Source: Flavobacterium daemonense (GTDB taxonomy: Bacteria; Bacteroidota; Bacteroidia; Flavobacteriales; Flavobacteriaceae). From it: a stretch of 64,000 nucleotides of DNA. The stretch covers positions 341,911-405,910 of the forward strand of contig NZ_VJYD01000003.1 in assembly GCF_007341385.1 (NCBI RefSeq), in the 5' to 3' direction. A program made the translations under genes and the position numbers. A model generated the notes under the pieces. That model was not told the DNA's origin, did not search any database, and saw only the letters and a list, made by a program, of their open reading frames with translations. Of the stretch, positions 41,525 through 50,466 are shown piece after piece (the first letter of the stretch is position 1; each line of letters opens with the position of its first letter).

Positions 41525-41586
41525 AAATCAAAAAAGAAAAAGCATAGAGCCTAAGGCTTAAAGCTTAAAGTAAAAAATAAAAAAAA

Positions 41587-42732
41587 ATGATTACAACAGC
41601 AAAAAGATTAGATACAGTTGAAGAATACTACTTCTCATCAAAGTTGAGAGAAGTGAGACAGCTGATGTCTGAAGGAAAATCGATCATCAATATGGGAATT
41701 GGAAGCCCTGATTTGAGTCCGTCAAAAGCAGTAATTGAAGCGGTTGCCGCAGCAATTCAAGACGAAAACGGGCATGGTTATCAAAGCTATCAGGGATTGC
41801 CAGAAATGAGACAAGCTATGGCCGATTTTTATAAAGATCAGTTTGGTGTTGAAATGAATCCGAATAATGAGATTTTGCCTTTGATGGGTTCAAAAGAAGG
41901 AATTATGCATATTTCGCTGGCTTTTTTAAATGAAGGCGATCACGTTTTAATTCCGAATCCGGGTTATCCAACTTACACTTCGGTAACCAATTTGGTTCAG
42001 GCAGTTCCGGTTTATTATGATTTAAAAGAAGAAAATGGATGGGAACCAGATTTTGAAGCTCTTGAAAAACTGGAGCTGGAGAAAGTAAAAATAATGTGGC
42101 TGGGTTATCCGCACATGCCAACAGGGGCGAGAGGAAGTTTAGCGTTATTTGAAAAATTGGTTGCTTTTGCTAAAAAACACAATATATTATTGATCAACGA
42201 CAATCCATATAGTTTTGTTTTGAATGATAATCCGATGAGTTTATTGCAGGTTGAAGGCGCGAAGGATGTGGCTTTAGAGCTGAATTCATTAAGTAAAACA
42301 TTCAACATGGCTGGCTGGAGAGTCGGAATGGTTTTAGGAAATCCTGAAATTATCGATGCGGTTCTGAAAGTAAAAAGCAACATGGACAGCGGTATGTATT
42401 ACGGAATCCAAAAAGGTGCAATTGCAGCTTTAAAATGTGACAAATCGTGGTTCGAAGACCAAAACAAAATTTACAGACGCCGTAGAGAATTAACGGAGAA
42501 ATTAGCTGAAAAGCTAAACTGTAAAGTATATAAAGAAGGAGTTGGTCTTTTTGTTTGGGCAAAATTGCCAGAAGGAATCGAATCAGCAGAAAAGTTCATT
42601 GACGAAATATTATATGAGAAACATATTTTCATTACACCGGGAACCATTTTTGGTAGCAACGGCGAAGGATATATCAGATTCTCATTGTGTGTGAAGGAAG
42701 AAAAAGTACAGGAAGCAATTGACCGATTTTAG
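41587..42732 (+). CDS. PLP-dependent aminotransferase of the aromatic operon
   Basis: This 381-residue fold-type I aminotransferase has the PLP Lys at residue 237 (NSLSKTFNMAGWRVGMVLGN). Other contacts are MGIGSPDLSPSKAVIEA, GYQSYQGLPEMRQAMADFY, PLMGSKEGIMHISLAFLNEG, VLIPNPGYPTYTSV and LLINDNPYSFVLND. C-terminal YIRFSLCVKEEKV carries the substrate carboxylate-binding Arg. Its place between pheA and tyrA suggests it transaminates phenylpyruvate and/or 4-hydroxyphenylpyruvate, finishing Phe and Tyr synthesis. Annotation by family alone would be aspartate/aromatic aminotransferase. Confidence 0.92.
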   Translation: MITTAKRLDTVEEYYFSSKLREVRQLMSEGKSIINMGIGSPDLSPSKAVIEAVAAAIQDENGHGYQSYQGLPEMRQAMADFYKDQFGVEMNPNNEILPLMGSKEGIMHISLAFLNEGDHVLIPNPGYPTYTSVTNLVQAVPVYYDLKEENGWEPDFEALEKLELEKVKIMWLGYPHMPTGARGSLALFEKLVAFAKKHNILLINDNPYSFVLNDNPMSLLQVEGAKDVALELNSLSKTFNMAGWRVGMVLGNPEIIDAVLKVKSNMDSGMYYGIQKGAIAALKCDKSWFEDQNKIYRRRRELTEKLAEKLNCKVYKEGVGLFVWAKLPEGIESAEKFIDEILYEKHIFITPGTIFGSNGEGYIRFSLCVKEEKVQEAIDRF

Positions 42733-42734
42733 AA

Positions 42735-42808
42735 GTCATTGCGAGGAACGAAGCAATCTCAGTTGCTGAATCAATTGTTAATGAGGTTGCTTGGTTCCTC
42801 GCAATGAC
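42735..42808. repeat. GTCATTGCGAGG inverted repeat inside the aromatic operon
   Basis: GTCATTGCGAGGAACGAAGC (from 42735) and GCTTggTTCCTCGCAATGAC (to 42808) form 27-bp arms with two mismatches. Family members also lie at 40053 and at the window end (63925). Confidence 0.75.
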
Positions 42809-42822
42809 AAAAAAAAAGAAAT

Positions 42823-43680
42823 ATGAAAGTATACGTAATAGGAATAGGATTAATAGGCGGCTCGATGGTGCTGGACATCAAAGACCAACATCCTGATTCA
42901 ACGATTTTTGGAATCGATAGCAACGAAAAACATTTGCAGGAAGCCATTGATTTAGGAGTTATCGATGAAGCCGGAAGTTTTGAAGATTTGGCTGAAGCCG
43001 ATTTTGTGATCGTTTCGGTTCCGGTTGATGTGGCGCTGACGGTTTTGCCAAAAGTGCTGGATTTGGTTGGAGACAAAACAATTGTTTTTGAAGTGGGCTC
43101 AACTAAAAAGCCAATTTGTGATGCCGTTGCCAATCATCCGAAAAGAAGAAATTTTATTGCCACGCATCCGATAGCAGGAACAGAGTTTTCAGGACCTTCG
43201 GCGGCGATAAAAGGTTTGTTTAAAGGAAAAACAAACATTATTTGTGAAGTGGAAAAAACCACTTTTAAATTGCAGGAAAAGGCGTTAAAGCTTTTCAGCG
43301 AAATCGGAATGAGAATTCGATATATGGACCCGACTTCGCACGATAAACACATTGCTTACGTTTCGCATTTGTCGCACATTAGTTCGTTTATGCTCGGGAA
43401 AACGGTAATGAATAAAGAAAAAGACGAACAGGATATTTTTGATATGGCGGGAAGTGGATTTGAAAGTACTGTTCGTTTAGCAAAAAGTTCGCCAGCGATG
43501 TGGACGCCGATTTTTAAGCAAAACAAAGAACACGTTCTGGAAACATTAGAAGAATATATTTCAAATCTCAGTCGGTTTAGGGATTTGTTGAAAGACGAAA
43601 ATTACAATGCCATTTTTGAAGAAATGGAAAGCACAAATAAAATAAAAGAGATATTAAACGGATTAACAATAAAAAAGTAA
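42823..43680 (+). CDS. tyrA: Prephenate dehydrogenase
   Basis: The 285-residue enzyme oxidatively decarboxylates prephenate to 4-hydroxyphenylpyruvate in tyrosine synthesis. The N-terminal NAD(P) fold is VYVIGIGLIGGSMVLDIKDQ (GxGxxGG, residues 3-22), with the acidic residue of the cofactor site in FGIDSN. IATHPIAGTEFSGPSAAIKG carries the substrate His. SHDKHIAYVSHLSHISSFML is the helical dimerisation region. Length and content fit the TyrA core without an ACT domain. It precedes the DAHP synthase gene by 13 bp. Confidence 0.94.
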   Translation: MKVYVIGIGLIGGSMVLDIKDQHPDSTIFGIDSNEKHLQEAIDLGVIDEAGSFEDLAEADFVIVSVPVDVALTVLPKVLDLVGDKTIVFEVGSTKKPICDAVANHPKRRNFIATHPIAGTEFSGPSAAIKGLFKGKTNIICEVEKTTFKLQEKALKLFSEIGMRIRYMDPTSHDKHIAYVSHLSHISSFMLGKTVMNKEKDEQDIFDMAGSGFESTVRLAKSSPAMWTPIFKQNKEHVLETLEEYISNLSRFRDLLKDENYNAIFEEMESTNKIKEILNGLTIKK

Positions 43681-43693
43681 AAACTATAAAACA

Positions 43694-44776
43694 ATGGAAA
43701 ATAAGAAAGAAATGAGAAAGTGGTTAGAAGATTTCAATTTAAATCACCCACTTGTGATAGCTGGACCGTGTAGTGCAGAAACGGAAGATCAAGTATTAAA
43801 AATTGCTCACGAATTAAAAGATTCAAAAGTTAGTGTTTTCAGAGCTGGAATCTGGAAACCAAGAACACGTCCAGGAGGATTTGAAGGTGTTGGAGAAATT
43901 GGATTAAAATGGTTACAAAAAGCAAAAGCTGAAACTGGTTTATTAATGGGAACTGAAGTTGCGACTGCAGCGCACTGTAAACTGGCTTTAGAACATGATA
44001 TCGATGTTTTATGGGTTGGTGCTCGTACAACGGCAAATCCATTCGCAGTTCAAGAAATTGCGGATACTTTAAAAGGAACTGATAAAATCGTTTTGGTTAA
44101 AAACCCTGTAAACCCAGATTTAGCTTTATGGTTAGGTGGTGTTGAGCGTTTACACATGGCTGGAATCGAGAAATTAGGAGTTATCCACAGAGGTTTCTCT
44201 ACTTACGAAAAAACAAAATACAGAAACATTCCAGAATGGCAAATTGCTATCGAATTGCAAAATAAATTCCCTGATTTACCTTTAATCATCGATCCATCTC
44301 ACATTACTGGAGATCGTAAAATGATTTTCGAAGTAACACAAGAAGCTTTAGATTTGAATTACGATGGTATGATTATCGAAACGCACTACGATCCGGACAA
44401 CGCTTGGTCTGATGCTGCTCAGCAAGTTACTCCAGACGCTTTGAAACAAATCATCAAAGATTTGACTATCAGAAAAACGGATGATACTACAGATGAGTAC
44501 AGTCAAAAAATGAAAAAACTAAGAGCTAACATCGATGTTCTTGATGCTAACTTATTAGAGTTATTAGGAAAACGTATGAAAGTAGCTGACGAAATTGGTC
44601 AAGTGAAAAAAGATGCGAACGTTGCGATTCTTCAAAACAACCGTTGGAATGAAATCTTAGGGAAAATGATTCTAGAAGGTGAGAAAAAAGGTCTTACGGA
44701 AGAGTTTGTTTTGAGAATGTTCAAAGCAATTCACCAAGAAAGTATTGGTCACCAAGAGAAAATTTTCAACGCATAA
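43694..44776 (+). CDS. Bifunctional DAHP synthase / chorismate mutase (type II)
   Basis: The 360-residue protein carries two steps of aromatic synthesis. The N-terminal ~260 residues are a class I-beta DAHP synthase: HPLVIAGPCSAETEDQVLKI, FRAGIWKPRTRPGGFEGVGE, LLMGTEVATAAHCKLALEHD, LVKNPVNPDLALWLGGVERL and LPLIIDPSHITGDRKM. The C-terminal ~90 residues are an AroQ-type chorismate mutase (KMKKLRANIDVLDANLLELL, GKRMKVADEIGQVKKD). Fusion of the entry enzyme to the branch-point mutase allows prephenate/chorismate-linked feedback. It is last in the operon and has a terminator at 44884..44919. Confidence 0.95.
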   Translation: MENKKEMRKWLEDFNLNHPLVIAGPCSAETEDQVLKIAHELKDSKVSVFRAGIWKPRTRPGGFEGVGEIGLKWLQKAKAETGLLMGTEVATAAHCKLALEHDIDVLWVGARTTANPFAVQEIADTLKGTDKIVLVKNPVNPDLALWLGGVERLHMAGIEKLGVIHRGFSTYEKTKYRNIPEWQIAIELQNKFPDLPLIIDPSHITGDRKMIFEVTQEALDLNYDGMIIETHYDPDNAWSDAAQQVTPDALKQIIKDLTIRKTDDTTDEYSQKMKKLRANIDVLDANLLELLGKRMKVADEIGQVKKDANVAILQNNRWNEILGKMILEGEKKGLTEEFVLRMFKAIHQESIGHQEKIFNA

Positions 44777-44782
44777 TTTTGT

Positions 44783-44860
44783 CTTAAACCATATAAGTGA
44801 TATAAGAGAATTTAAGCATGACTTAAAGTAGTTCTCAAATTTTATTATATCACGAATTTA
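44783..44860. repeat. AACCATATAA-type inverted repeat
   Basis: AACCATATAAGTGATATAAG (from 44787) is followed by a partly complementary segment ending near 44855 (TTATTATATCACGAATTT). It shares its end sequence with the elements at 11649 and 58107. Confidence 0.6.
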
Positions 44861-44883
44861 AAATTAGATTGTTTTTTTATATT

Positions 44884-44919
44884 AAATCTCCATTGCTTTC
44901 GGGCTTTGGAGATTTTTTT
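44884..44919 (+). terminator. Terminator of the aromatic operon
   Basis: AAATCTCC (44884-44891) pairs with GGAGATTT (44908-44915) and a T-run follows. Confidence 0.85.
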
Positions 44920-45075
44920 ATGCTCTTTTAAATAGAAAATAAAACTGCTAATCTGCGAGAAAAATAATCGCTAGCAAATTTTGAAGATTGAACAGATAAA
45001 AATAAAATAATTATCTTCCCAACCTTTTGAAGTTTTTTGTTCTCTATAACAATATAAACCTTAATTTTTTGTGTC

Positions 45076-48000
45076 ATGAAACTAAAATTGTTTTCGTCAG
45101 CGCCGAGTATTTTTCAAATGAATTTGAATGTATTGTTTTTCTGTCTGCTTTTTATTGGAACAAAAACTTTTGCACAAAGTCCAGAATTAACCGTAAAAGG
45201 AGAAGAAGCTGAAAAAGTGCGAATGAATAAACTTTTTGTCAATGTAAAAGTGGTGGGCAATATTGCTTATACAACTGCCGAAATGCATTTTTTCAATTCG
45301 GGGACACGACAAATGGAAGCAGAACTTATTTTTCCGTTGCCAGAAAATGTTTCGGTTTCTCGATACGCGATTGACATAAACGGGAAATTGCGTGAAGCGG
45401 TTCCGGTGAATAAAAATAAAGGAAAACAGGTTTTTGAGGCCATCGAACATCGTCGTGTTGATCCGGGATTATTGGAGAAAGTGGATGGAAATAATTTTAA
45501 AACGAGAATTTATCCGTTGATGCCAAATGGCGAACGCACTGTTGTTATTGGTTATGAAGAAGAACTTTCGGCTTTTGACAAGGATAATTTGGTGTATCAA
45601 TTGGTGAGCCGATTTCCGAAGAAATTAGATCACTTTGAAATTAATGTTTCGGTTTTAGGAACTTCAACAGCGCCAGTTGTTACAGAGAATTCGGGCAACG
45701 AAATTGCTTTTTCGAAGTGGAATCAATCTTTTCAAGCTTCGGTAAAAAAAGATAATTATCAGCCTGAAGAAAAATTGGTTTTTAAAATTCCAATTCAGCA
45801 AAATAGTCCAAGTGTTGTGATGCAGAATGCCGGAGGTCAATATTATTTTTATGGAAATACTTTTGTCGAAGGAAACAAAGTTGCTAAAAAAACGCCAGCT
45901 TCAATTGGTTTGATCTGGGATAATTCTTTGAGCTGTAAAAACCGTGATTTAAAAAAAGAATTGGATTTGCTGGATGCTTATTTCCAAAAAATAAAAAACA
46001 CAAAAGTGACTTTGTACTTTTTGAACTACACTTTTGAAAAACAAAAAGAATTTGTGATTTCTAACGGAAATTGGTCGGAATTGAAAACGGTCTTAGAAAA
46101 CACAAAATATGATGGCGGAACGCGTTATTCGCAAATTAGCTTTGAAAATCAGGATGAATTTTTATTTTTCTCTGACGGATTATCTTCGTTGAGTGAAAAT
46201 TTGTTACCAAAAACTAGAAAACCTCTTTACACCATTACGTCTTCAGTTTCTGCAGATTTTGCTTTTCTGAATTTTTCTTCAACAAAAACCGGTGGAAATT
46301 TCATCAATTTAAATCAGGTAAATTCGGAAACAGCTTTAGATAAATTGACAAATTCTAGTTTGAAATTTCTCGGAATAAAAGAGAATTTGACTGTGACTGA
46401 TTTATTTCCGATGGAAGGAACTTCAGTTTCGGGAAATTTCAGTTTTTCGGGTATTTCCTTGAATCCTAAAAATGAGATTACGCTTCTTTTTGGTTATGGA
46501 AATGAAGCAGTTTTGGAACGAAAAATTACGCTTGATGTTGCTGCCCAAAATGCTGGAGACATAAATGTGGAAAAACTTTGGGCACAGAAAAAAATCGCCA
46601 ATCTTGAATTGCAGTACACGAAAAATGCAGATGAAATCGAACTTCTTGGAAAGAAATTTGGGATTGTAACTAAAAATACTTCGTTGATTGTTCTTGAAAA
46701 TGTGAGTGATTATATTTTATACGACATTGTACCGCCGGCAGAATTGCGCGCCGAGTATGACCGAATTAAAAAACAGGAACATGATTCTAGATTGGCACAG
46801 CAAAAGAACAATTGGGAAAGCATTGAAAGTTATTTTGCGAGCATAAATAGTTGGTGGAGAAAAGATACAAAATATTCGGCATCTAAATTAGCATCAAAAT
46901 CTAAGGGCAAGAATTCCCAAAGAGCAAATAATAATAATGTTGCAAGTACAATTTTAAGAACTAGTCAAACAGTCCCAGCTGGATTTATTTCTGGAGTAAT
47001 TTTAGATGTAAATGGTCAGCCATTGCCGGGAGCGAGTATTATTATTAGTGGGCGAACATCGGGAGTTCAAACTGATTTTGATGGAAAATTTAGCATAAAA
47101 GCACCTCAGAACACTGTTCTTGATATCACCTATATTGGTTTCGAACCTGCTCGTGTTAATGTTGGCAGAAATAATCTAGTTTCTATAAGATTGAGAGAGA
47201 ATTCACAGAATTTAGAGGAAGTAGTTACTTTTGGCTACGGCACTATAAAGGGAGATCCTGATGCCGTACTGACGGTTGATGAGCCTGTTGGCAGAGGAAC
47301 AGCTACCACTGTAATTGAAGAAGACAACAATGTGTATAATACTCCACCACCGCCAACAGCACCAAAAGTTGATCAGGTAAAATTTGTTGCGCCAGTAGTA
47401 GCAAAATCAGAAGAAGTTACCGAAGATATACCAGTAATTACTGATATAAAAGATAAAAAAGTTGGAAGTGAAGTAATAAATGAAAGTTCTGGAGAAGTAA
47501 AAGTAGTTGCTGTTGTTGGACCTGGAACTCAAAAAAAATCTGATGTCGTTGGTGCACTTTCGGAAAGTATTTCAAAAAATAAAGATCTTTTGCAAAATGC
47601 AAATTTAGAAAGAGGATATTCAACAGGAGATTCGAGAAAGCCTTTAATTATAGTTGATGGTCAGTTTTATGAAGGTGAACTGACTGATCTAGAGTCAGAT
47701 GATATCAAAAGCGTAGAAGATTTGAAAGATGCCTCGAGAATTGCTGCTTATGGCCCAAAAGGAGCAAATGGCGTTATTATTATAACAACAAAAAAGAAGT
47801 CTTCAAATAATGGAGTTGTCCAAACAAAAAGTTGGAATCCAGATCGTTTGTATTTAAAGGCTTTGGCATCGGCACCAAAAGAAAAACAATATGATTTGTA
47901 TTTAGAATTAAGAAAAGCACAGGAAAGAAATCCAAGTTTTTATTTTGATGTGGCGCACTTTTTCTACAATCAAGGAGATATGAAAAAAGCGTTGTTGATC

Positions 48001-48720
48001 ATTAGCAATGTTGCTGATCTAGGCTTAGAAAATCATCAGCTTTATAAAACATTAACCTATACTTTGCGTGAATGGAAAGATTTTAATGATGCACTTTTTA
48101 CAGCAAAACAAGTTGCAAAATGGAGAGAACATGAACCGCAAAGTTTGAGAGATTATGCCTTGGCGCTAGAAGATGCAGGAAAGTACCAAGAAGCGTTTAA
48201 TGAATTGGTAAAATCGCTTGAGGTAAATTATTATGGAGAAATGAGCGGACAATATGAAGGTGTTGAAGATATTGTTTTGATGGATATTAACCGACTAATG
48301 GCCGCGCATCCAGGATTGAAAACCGGAAAATTGGACAAAAAATATATTGAAAAAATGCCTGTTGATATCAGAATCATCATGAATTGGAATCAAATGGATG
48401 TTGATTTGGATTTGCACGTAATTGAACCAACGGGTGAAGAATGTTATTACAGCCATAAAAGCACTGCAATTGGTGGCCGATTTTCTAAAGATTTTACGCA
48501 AGGTTATGGCCCAGAACAATATTTAATTCGAAATGCAGTAAAAGGGAAATATCAAATTAAAACGAATTTCTTTGGCGAAAGTCAATTGACGGAAAACGGT
48601 CCGGCAACAATTATGGTCGAAATTTATACGACTAGAGCCGGAAAAACATCCAGAACTTTGAAAACAATTCAGATAGGGAAAATTAAAGAGAATGAAGTTT
48701 TAGCCGAAATTATCTGGTAA
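45076..48720 (+). CDS. VIT/vWA multidomain surface protein with RagA-type signature and DUF2135 tail
   Basis: The 1214-residue protein has a signal-like N-terminus (LNVLFFCLLFIGTKTFA). A VIT domain (about 35-170: RMNKLFVNVKVVGNIAYTTA, MEAELIFPLPENVSVSRYAI) is followed by a vWA-like domain with an apparently complete MIDAS (DNSLS near 280, GGT near 355, SDG near 370). A carboxypeptidase-regulatory-like domain follows (about 635-715: GFISGVILDVNGQPLPGASI, TDFDGKFSIKAP). Next comes a plug-like segment ending in the SusC/RagA signature (VEDLKDASRIAAYGPKGANG, then VIIITTKK, about 895-920) with no barrel after it. TPR-like helices and a DUF2135 domain (MNWNQMDVDLDLHVIEPTGE) close the chain. Role unknown. 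The combination is unusual. Confidence 0.85.
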   Translation: MKLKLFSSAPSIFQMNLNVLFFCLLFIGTKTFAQSPELTVKGEEAEKVRMNKLFVNVKVVGNIAYTTAEMHFFNSGTRQMEAELIFPLPENVSVSRYAIDINGKLREAVPVNKNKGKQVFEAIEHRRVDPGLLEKVDGNNFKTRIYPLMPNGERTVVIGYEEELSAFDKDNLVYQLVSRFPKKLDHFEINVSVLGTSTAPVVTENSGNEIAFSKWNQSFQASVKKDNYQPEEKLVFKIPIQQNSPSVVMQNAGGQYYFYGNTFVEGNKVAKKTPASIGLIWDNSLSCKNRDLKKELDLLDAYFQKIKNTKVTLYFLNYTFEKQKEFVISNGNWSELKTVLENTKYDGGTRYSQISFENQDEFLFFSDGLSSLSENLLPKTRKPLYTITSSVSADFAFLNFSSTKTGGNFINLNQVNSETALDKLTNSSLKFLGIKENLTVTDLFPMEGTSVSGNFSFSGISLNPKNEITLLFGYGNEAVLERKITLDVAAQNAGDINVEKLWAQKKIANLELQYTKNADEIELLGKKFGIVTKNTSLIVLENVSDYILYDIVPPAELRAEYDRIKKQEHDSRLAQQKNNWESIESYFASINSWWRKDTKYSASKLASKSKGKNSQRANNNNVASTILRTSQTVPAGFISGVILDVNGQPLPGASIIISGRTSGVQTDFDGKFSIKAPQNTVLDITYIGFEPARVNVGRNNLVSIRLRENSQNLEEVVTFGYGTIKGDPDAVLTVDEPVGRGTATTVIEEDNNVYNTPPPPTAPKVDQVKFVAPVVAKSEEVTEDIPVITDIKDKKVGSEVINESSGEVKVVAVVGPGTQKKSDVVGALSESISKNKDLLQNANLERGYSTGDSRKPLIIVDGQFYEGELTDLESDDIKSVEDLKDASRIAAYGPKGANGVIIITTKKKSSNNGVVQTKSWNPDRLYLKALASAPKEKQYDLYLELRKAQERNPSFYFDVAHFFYNQGDMKKALLIISNVADLGLENHQLYKTLTYTLREWKDFNDALFTAKQVAKWREHEPQSLRDYALALEDAGKYQEAFNELVKSLEVNYYGEMSGQYEGVEDIVLMDINRLMAAHPGLKTGKLDKKYIEKMPVDIRIIMNWNQMDVDLDLHVIEPTGEECYYSHKSTAIGGRFSKDFTQGYGPEQYLIRNAVKGKYQIKTNFFGESQLTENGPATIMVEIYTTRAGKTSRTLKTIQIGKIKENEVLAEIIW

Positions 48721-48753
48721 AGTCTGCCAATTAAGAGAATGTCTTTCAAATTT

Positions 48754-48807
48754 AAAAGGCGAAATTGCGTTGTTCAATTCTAAAAACGTAATTTTGCCTT
48801 TTATTTT
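48754..48807 (+). terminator. Terminator of the VIT/vWA gene
   Basis: AAAAGGCgAAATTgCGT pairs with ACGtAATTTtGCCTTTT; a T-rich stretch follows. Confidence 0.75.
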
Positions 48808-48858
48808 TCAGGTTAAAGAGCAATCTAAAATCTGAAATAAGCAATCTAAAATTAAAGA

Positions 48859-49836
48859 ATGACAGGAACCGTTTATAAATCTACAGGAAGTTGGTACACT
48901 GTAAAATCTGAAAAAGGAGATTTTATAGAATGCCGTATGAAAGGGAAATTTAGAATTAAAGGTATAAAAAGTACCAACCCTATTGCTGTAGGCGATATTG
49001 TTGATTATGAATTGGAGGAAACATCGGATGCTGTTACCGGAATGATTCATAACATTCACGAAAGAAAAAACTATATCGTTCGTAAATCGGTTAATTTGTC
49101 TAAGCAGATTCATATTATTGCTTCCAATATTGATCAGGTTTTTTTATTGGTTACTATTGATAATCCGCCAACAACAACAAGTTTTATTGACCGTTTTTTG
49201 GTAACTGCCGAAGCATACGGAATTGAAGCAATCCTTATCTTTAATAAAATTGACACGCTGAACGATCAAACTTTAGACGATCAGCTTTACTTGCAGCATA
49301 TTTATCAGGAAATTGGATATAAGTGTCTCCGAATTTCATCTACAGAAAATAAAGGCGTTGATAAACTGAAAGAAATGATGATCGGAAAAGTGAGTATGTT
49401 TTCAGGACATTCTGGAGTTGGGAAATCGACTTTGGTCAATGCGATGGAACCAAGTCTTCATTTAAAAACGACTGTAATTTCAGAACAAAGCAAACAAGGT
49501 CAACATACAACGACTTTTGCCGAAATGTACGATTTGTCTTTTGATGCACGAATTATCGATACGCCGGGAATTAAAGGTTTCGGAATTGTTGATATGGAGC
49601 CGTCAGAAATCAGTGGATATTTTCCGGAATTCTTCAAATTAAAAGATCAATGCAAATTTAACAACTGTTTACACAAAGAAGAACCACATTGTGCGATAAA
49701 AGCAGCTTTAGAAAAAGATGAAATCGCTTGGTCGCGCTACAATAGTTACTTAAAAATCCTCGAAGGCGACGAAGAGCATTATCGAACTGATACTTATGGT
49801 GAAGATCGTGCTGCGAGTGATGAAACACGTAAATAA
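48859..49836 (+). CDS. rsgA: Ribosome small-subunit-dependent GTPase A
   Basis: This 325-residue circularly permuted GTPase acts in late 30S maturation. An N-terminal OB domain (TGTVYKSTGSWYTVKSEKGD, about 2-75) is followed by the G domain in permuted order: G4 IFNKID, then P-loop GHSGVGKSTLVNAM (from residue 183), and DTPGIKGFG as G3. The C-terminal zinc site is CKFNNCLHKEEPHCAIKAAL. The length fits the family. It may be co-transcribed with dtd, 114 bp downstream. No clear promoter motif is seen between the VIT gene terminator and the ATG. Confidence 0.95.
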   Translation: MTGTVYKSTGSWYTVKSEKGDFIECRMKGKFRIKGIKSTNPIAVGDIVDYELEETSDAVTGMIHNIHERKNYIVRKSVNLSKQIHIIASNIDQVFLLVTIDNPPTTTSFIDRFLVTAEAYGIEAILIFNKIDTLNDQTLDDQLYLQHIYQEIGYKCLRISSTENKGVDKLKEMMIGKVSMFSGHSGVGKSTLVNAMEPSLHLKTTVISEQSKQGQHTTTFAEMYDLSFDARIIDTPGIKGFGIVDMEPSEISGYFPEFFKLKDQCKFNNCLHKEEPHCAIKAALEKDEIAWSRYNSYLKILEGDEEHYRTDTYGEDRAASDETRK

Positions 49837-49950
49837 TTGTGAATTGAAAATGGTTAATTATAAATTCCCAATCTGAAGCGGAATTTTAAATCTGTTTAAT
49901 CCGTGTAATCTGCGGCTAATTAATTATGCTACATTTAGATCAAAATAAGA

Positions 49951-50403
49951 ATGAAAATTGTTTTACAAAGAGTTTCAGAAGCATCAGTAACCGTTGAAGG
50001 AAATCAAGTAGCTGCTATTCAAAAAGGATTATTGGTTTTAGTTGGAATTGAAGATGCCGATACTCAGGAAGATATTGACTGGCTTGCTGGTAAAATCATA
50101 AAAATGAGAATCTTTGGCGACGAAAATGATGTCATGAACTGCTCGGTTCAGGATATTGACGGCGAAATAATTGTTGTTAGCCAGTTTACACTTCACGCTT
50201 CTACAAAAAAGGGAAACCGTCCATCTTATATAAAAGCATCAAAACCTGATTTTGCTATTCCAATGTATGAACGCTTTGTTGAAGCTTTAGAAAAAGAGTT
50301 CAATAAAAAAATACAAACCGGAATTTTTGGGGCGGATATGAAAATCAGACTCTTAAATGACGGACCTGTAACGATCGTTATGGACAGCAAAAATCGAGAC
50401 TAA
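49951..50403 (+). CDS. dtd: D-aminoacyl-tRNA deacylase
   Basis: The 150-residue enzyme removes D-amino acids (and Gly) mischarged on tRNA. Signature regions are MKIVLQRVSEASVTVEGNQV, SQFTLHASTKKGNRPSYIKA (about 78-97; the second part corresponds to the Gly-cisPro motif, seen here as NRPSY) and GIFGADMKIRLLNDGPVTIV. The length is that of bacterial DTD. It lies downstream of rsgA in the same direction. Confidence 0.94.
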   Translation: MKIVLQRVSEASVTVEGNQVAAIQKGLLVLVGIEDADTQEDIDWLAGKIIKMRIFGDENDVMNCSVQDIDGEIIVVSQFTLHASTKKGNRPSYIKASKPDFAIPMYERFVEALEKEFNKKIQTGIFGADMKIRLLNDGPVTIVMDSKNRD

Positions 50404-50442
50404 AAAAAGTTTCACAAATGTTAAGAATTTCTAAAAAAAATA

Positions 50443-50450
50443 TATATTTG
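50443..50450 (+). promoter_or_regulatory. -7 element of the DUF3857 operon
   Basis: TATATTTG matches TAnnTTTG exactly, 16 bp before ATG 50467. No TTTG -33 element is visible. Confidence 0.45.
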
Positions 50451-50466
50451 AAGAAATTACTTACCA

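Noticed and set aside
45027..45212. 61-codon plus-strand frame overlapping the start of the VIT/vWA gene
   Set aside because: Out-of-frame overlap with a well-supported gene and no recognisable features.
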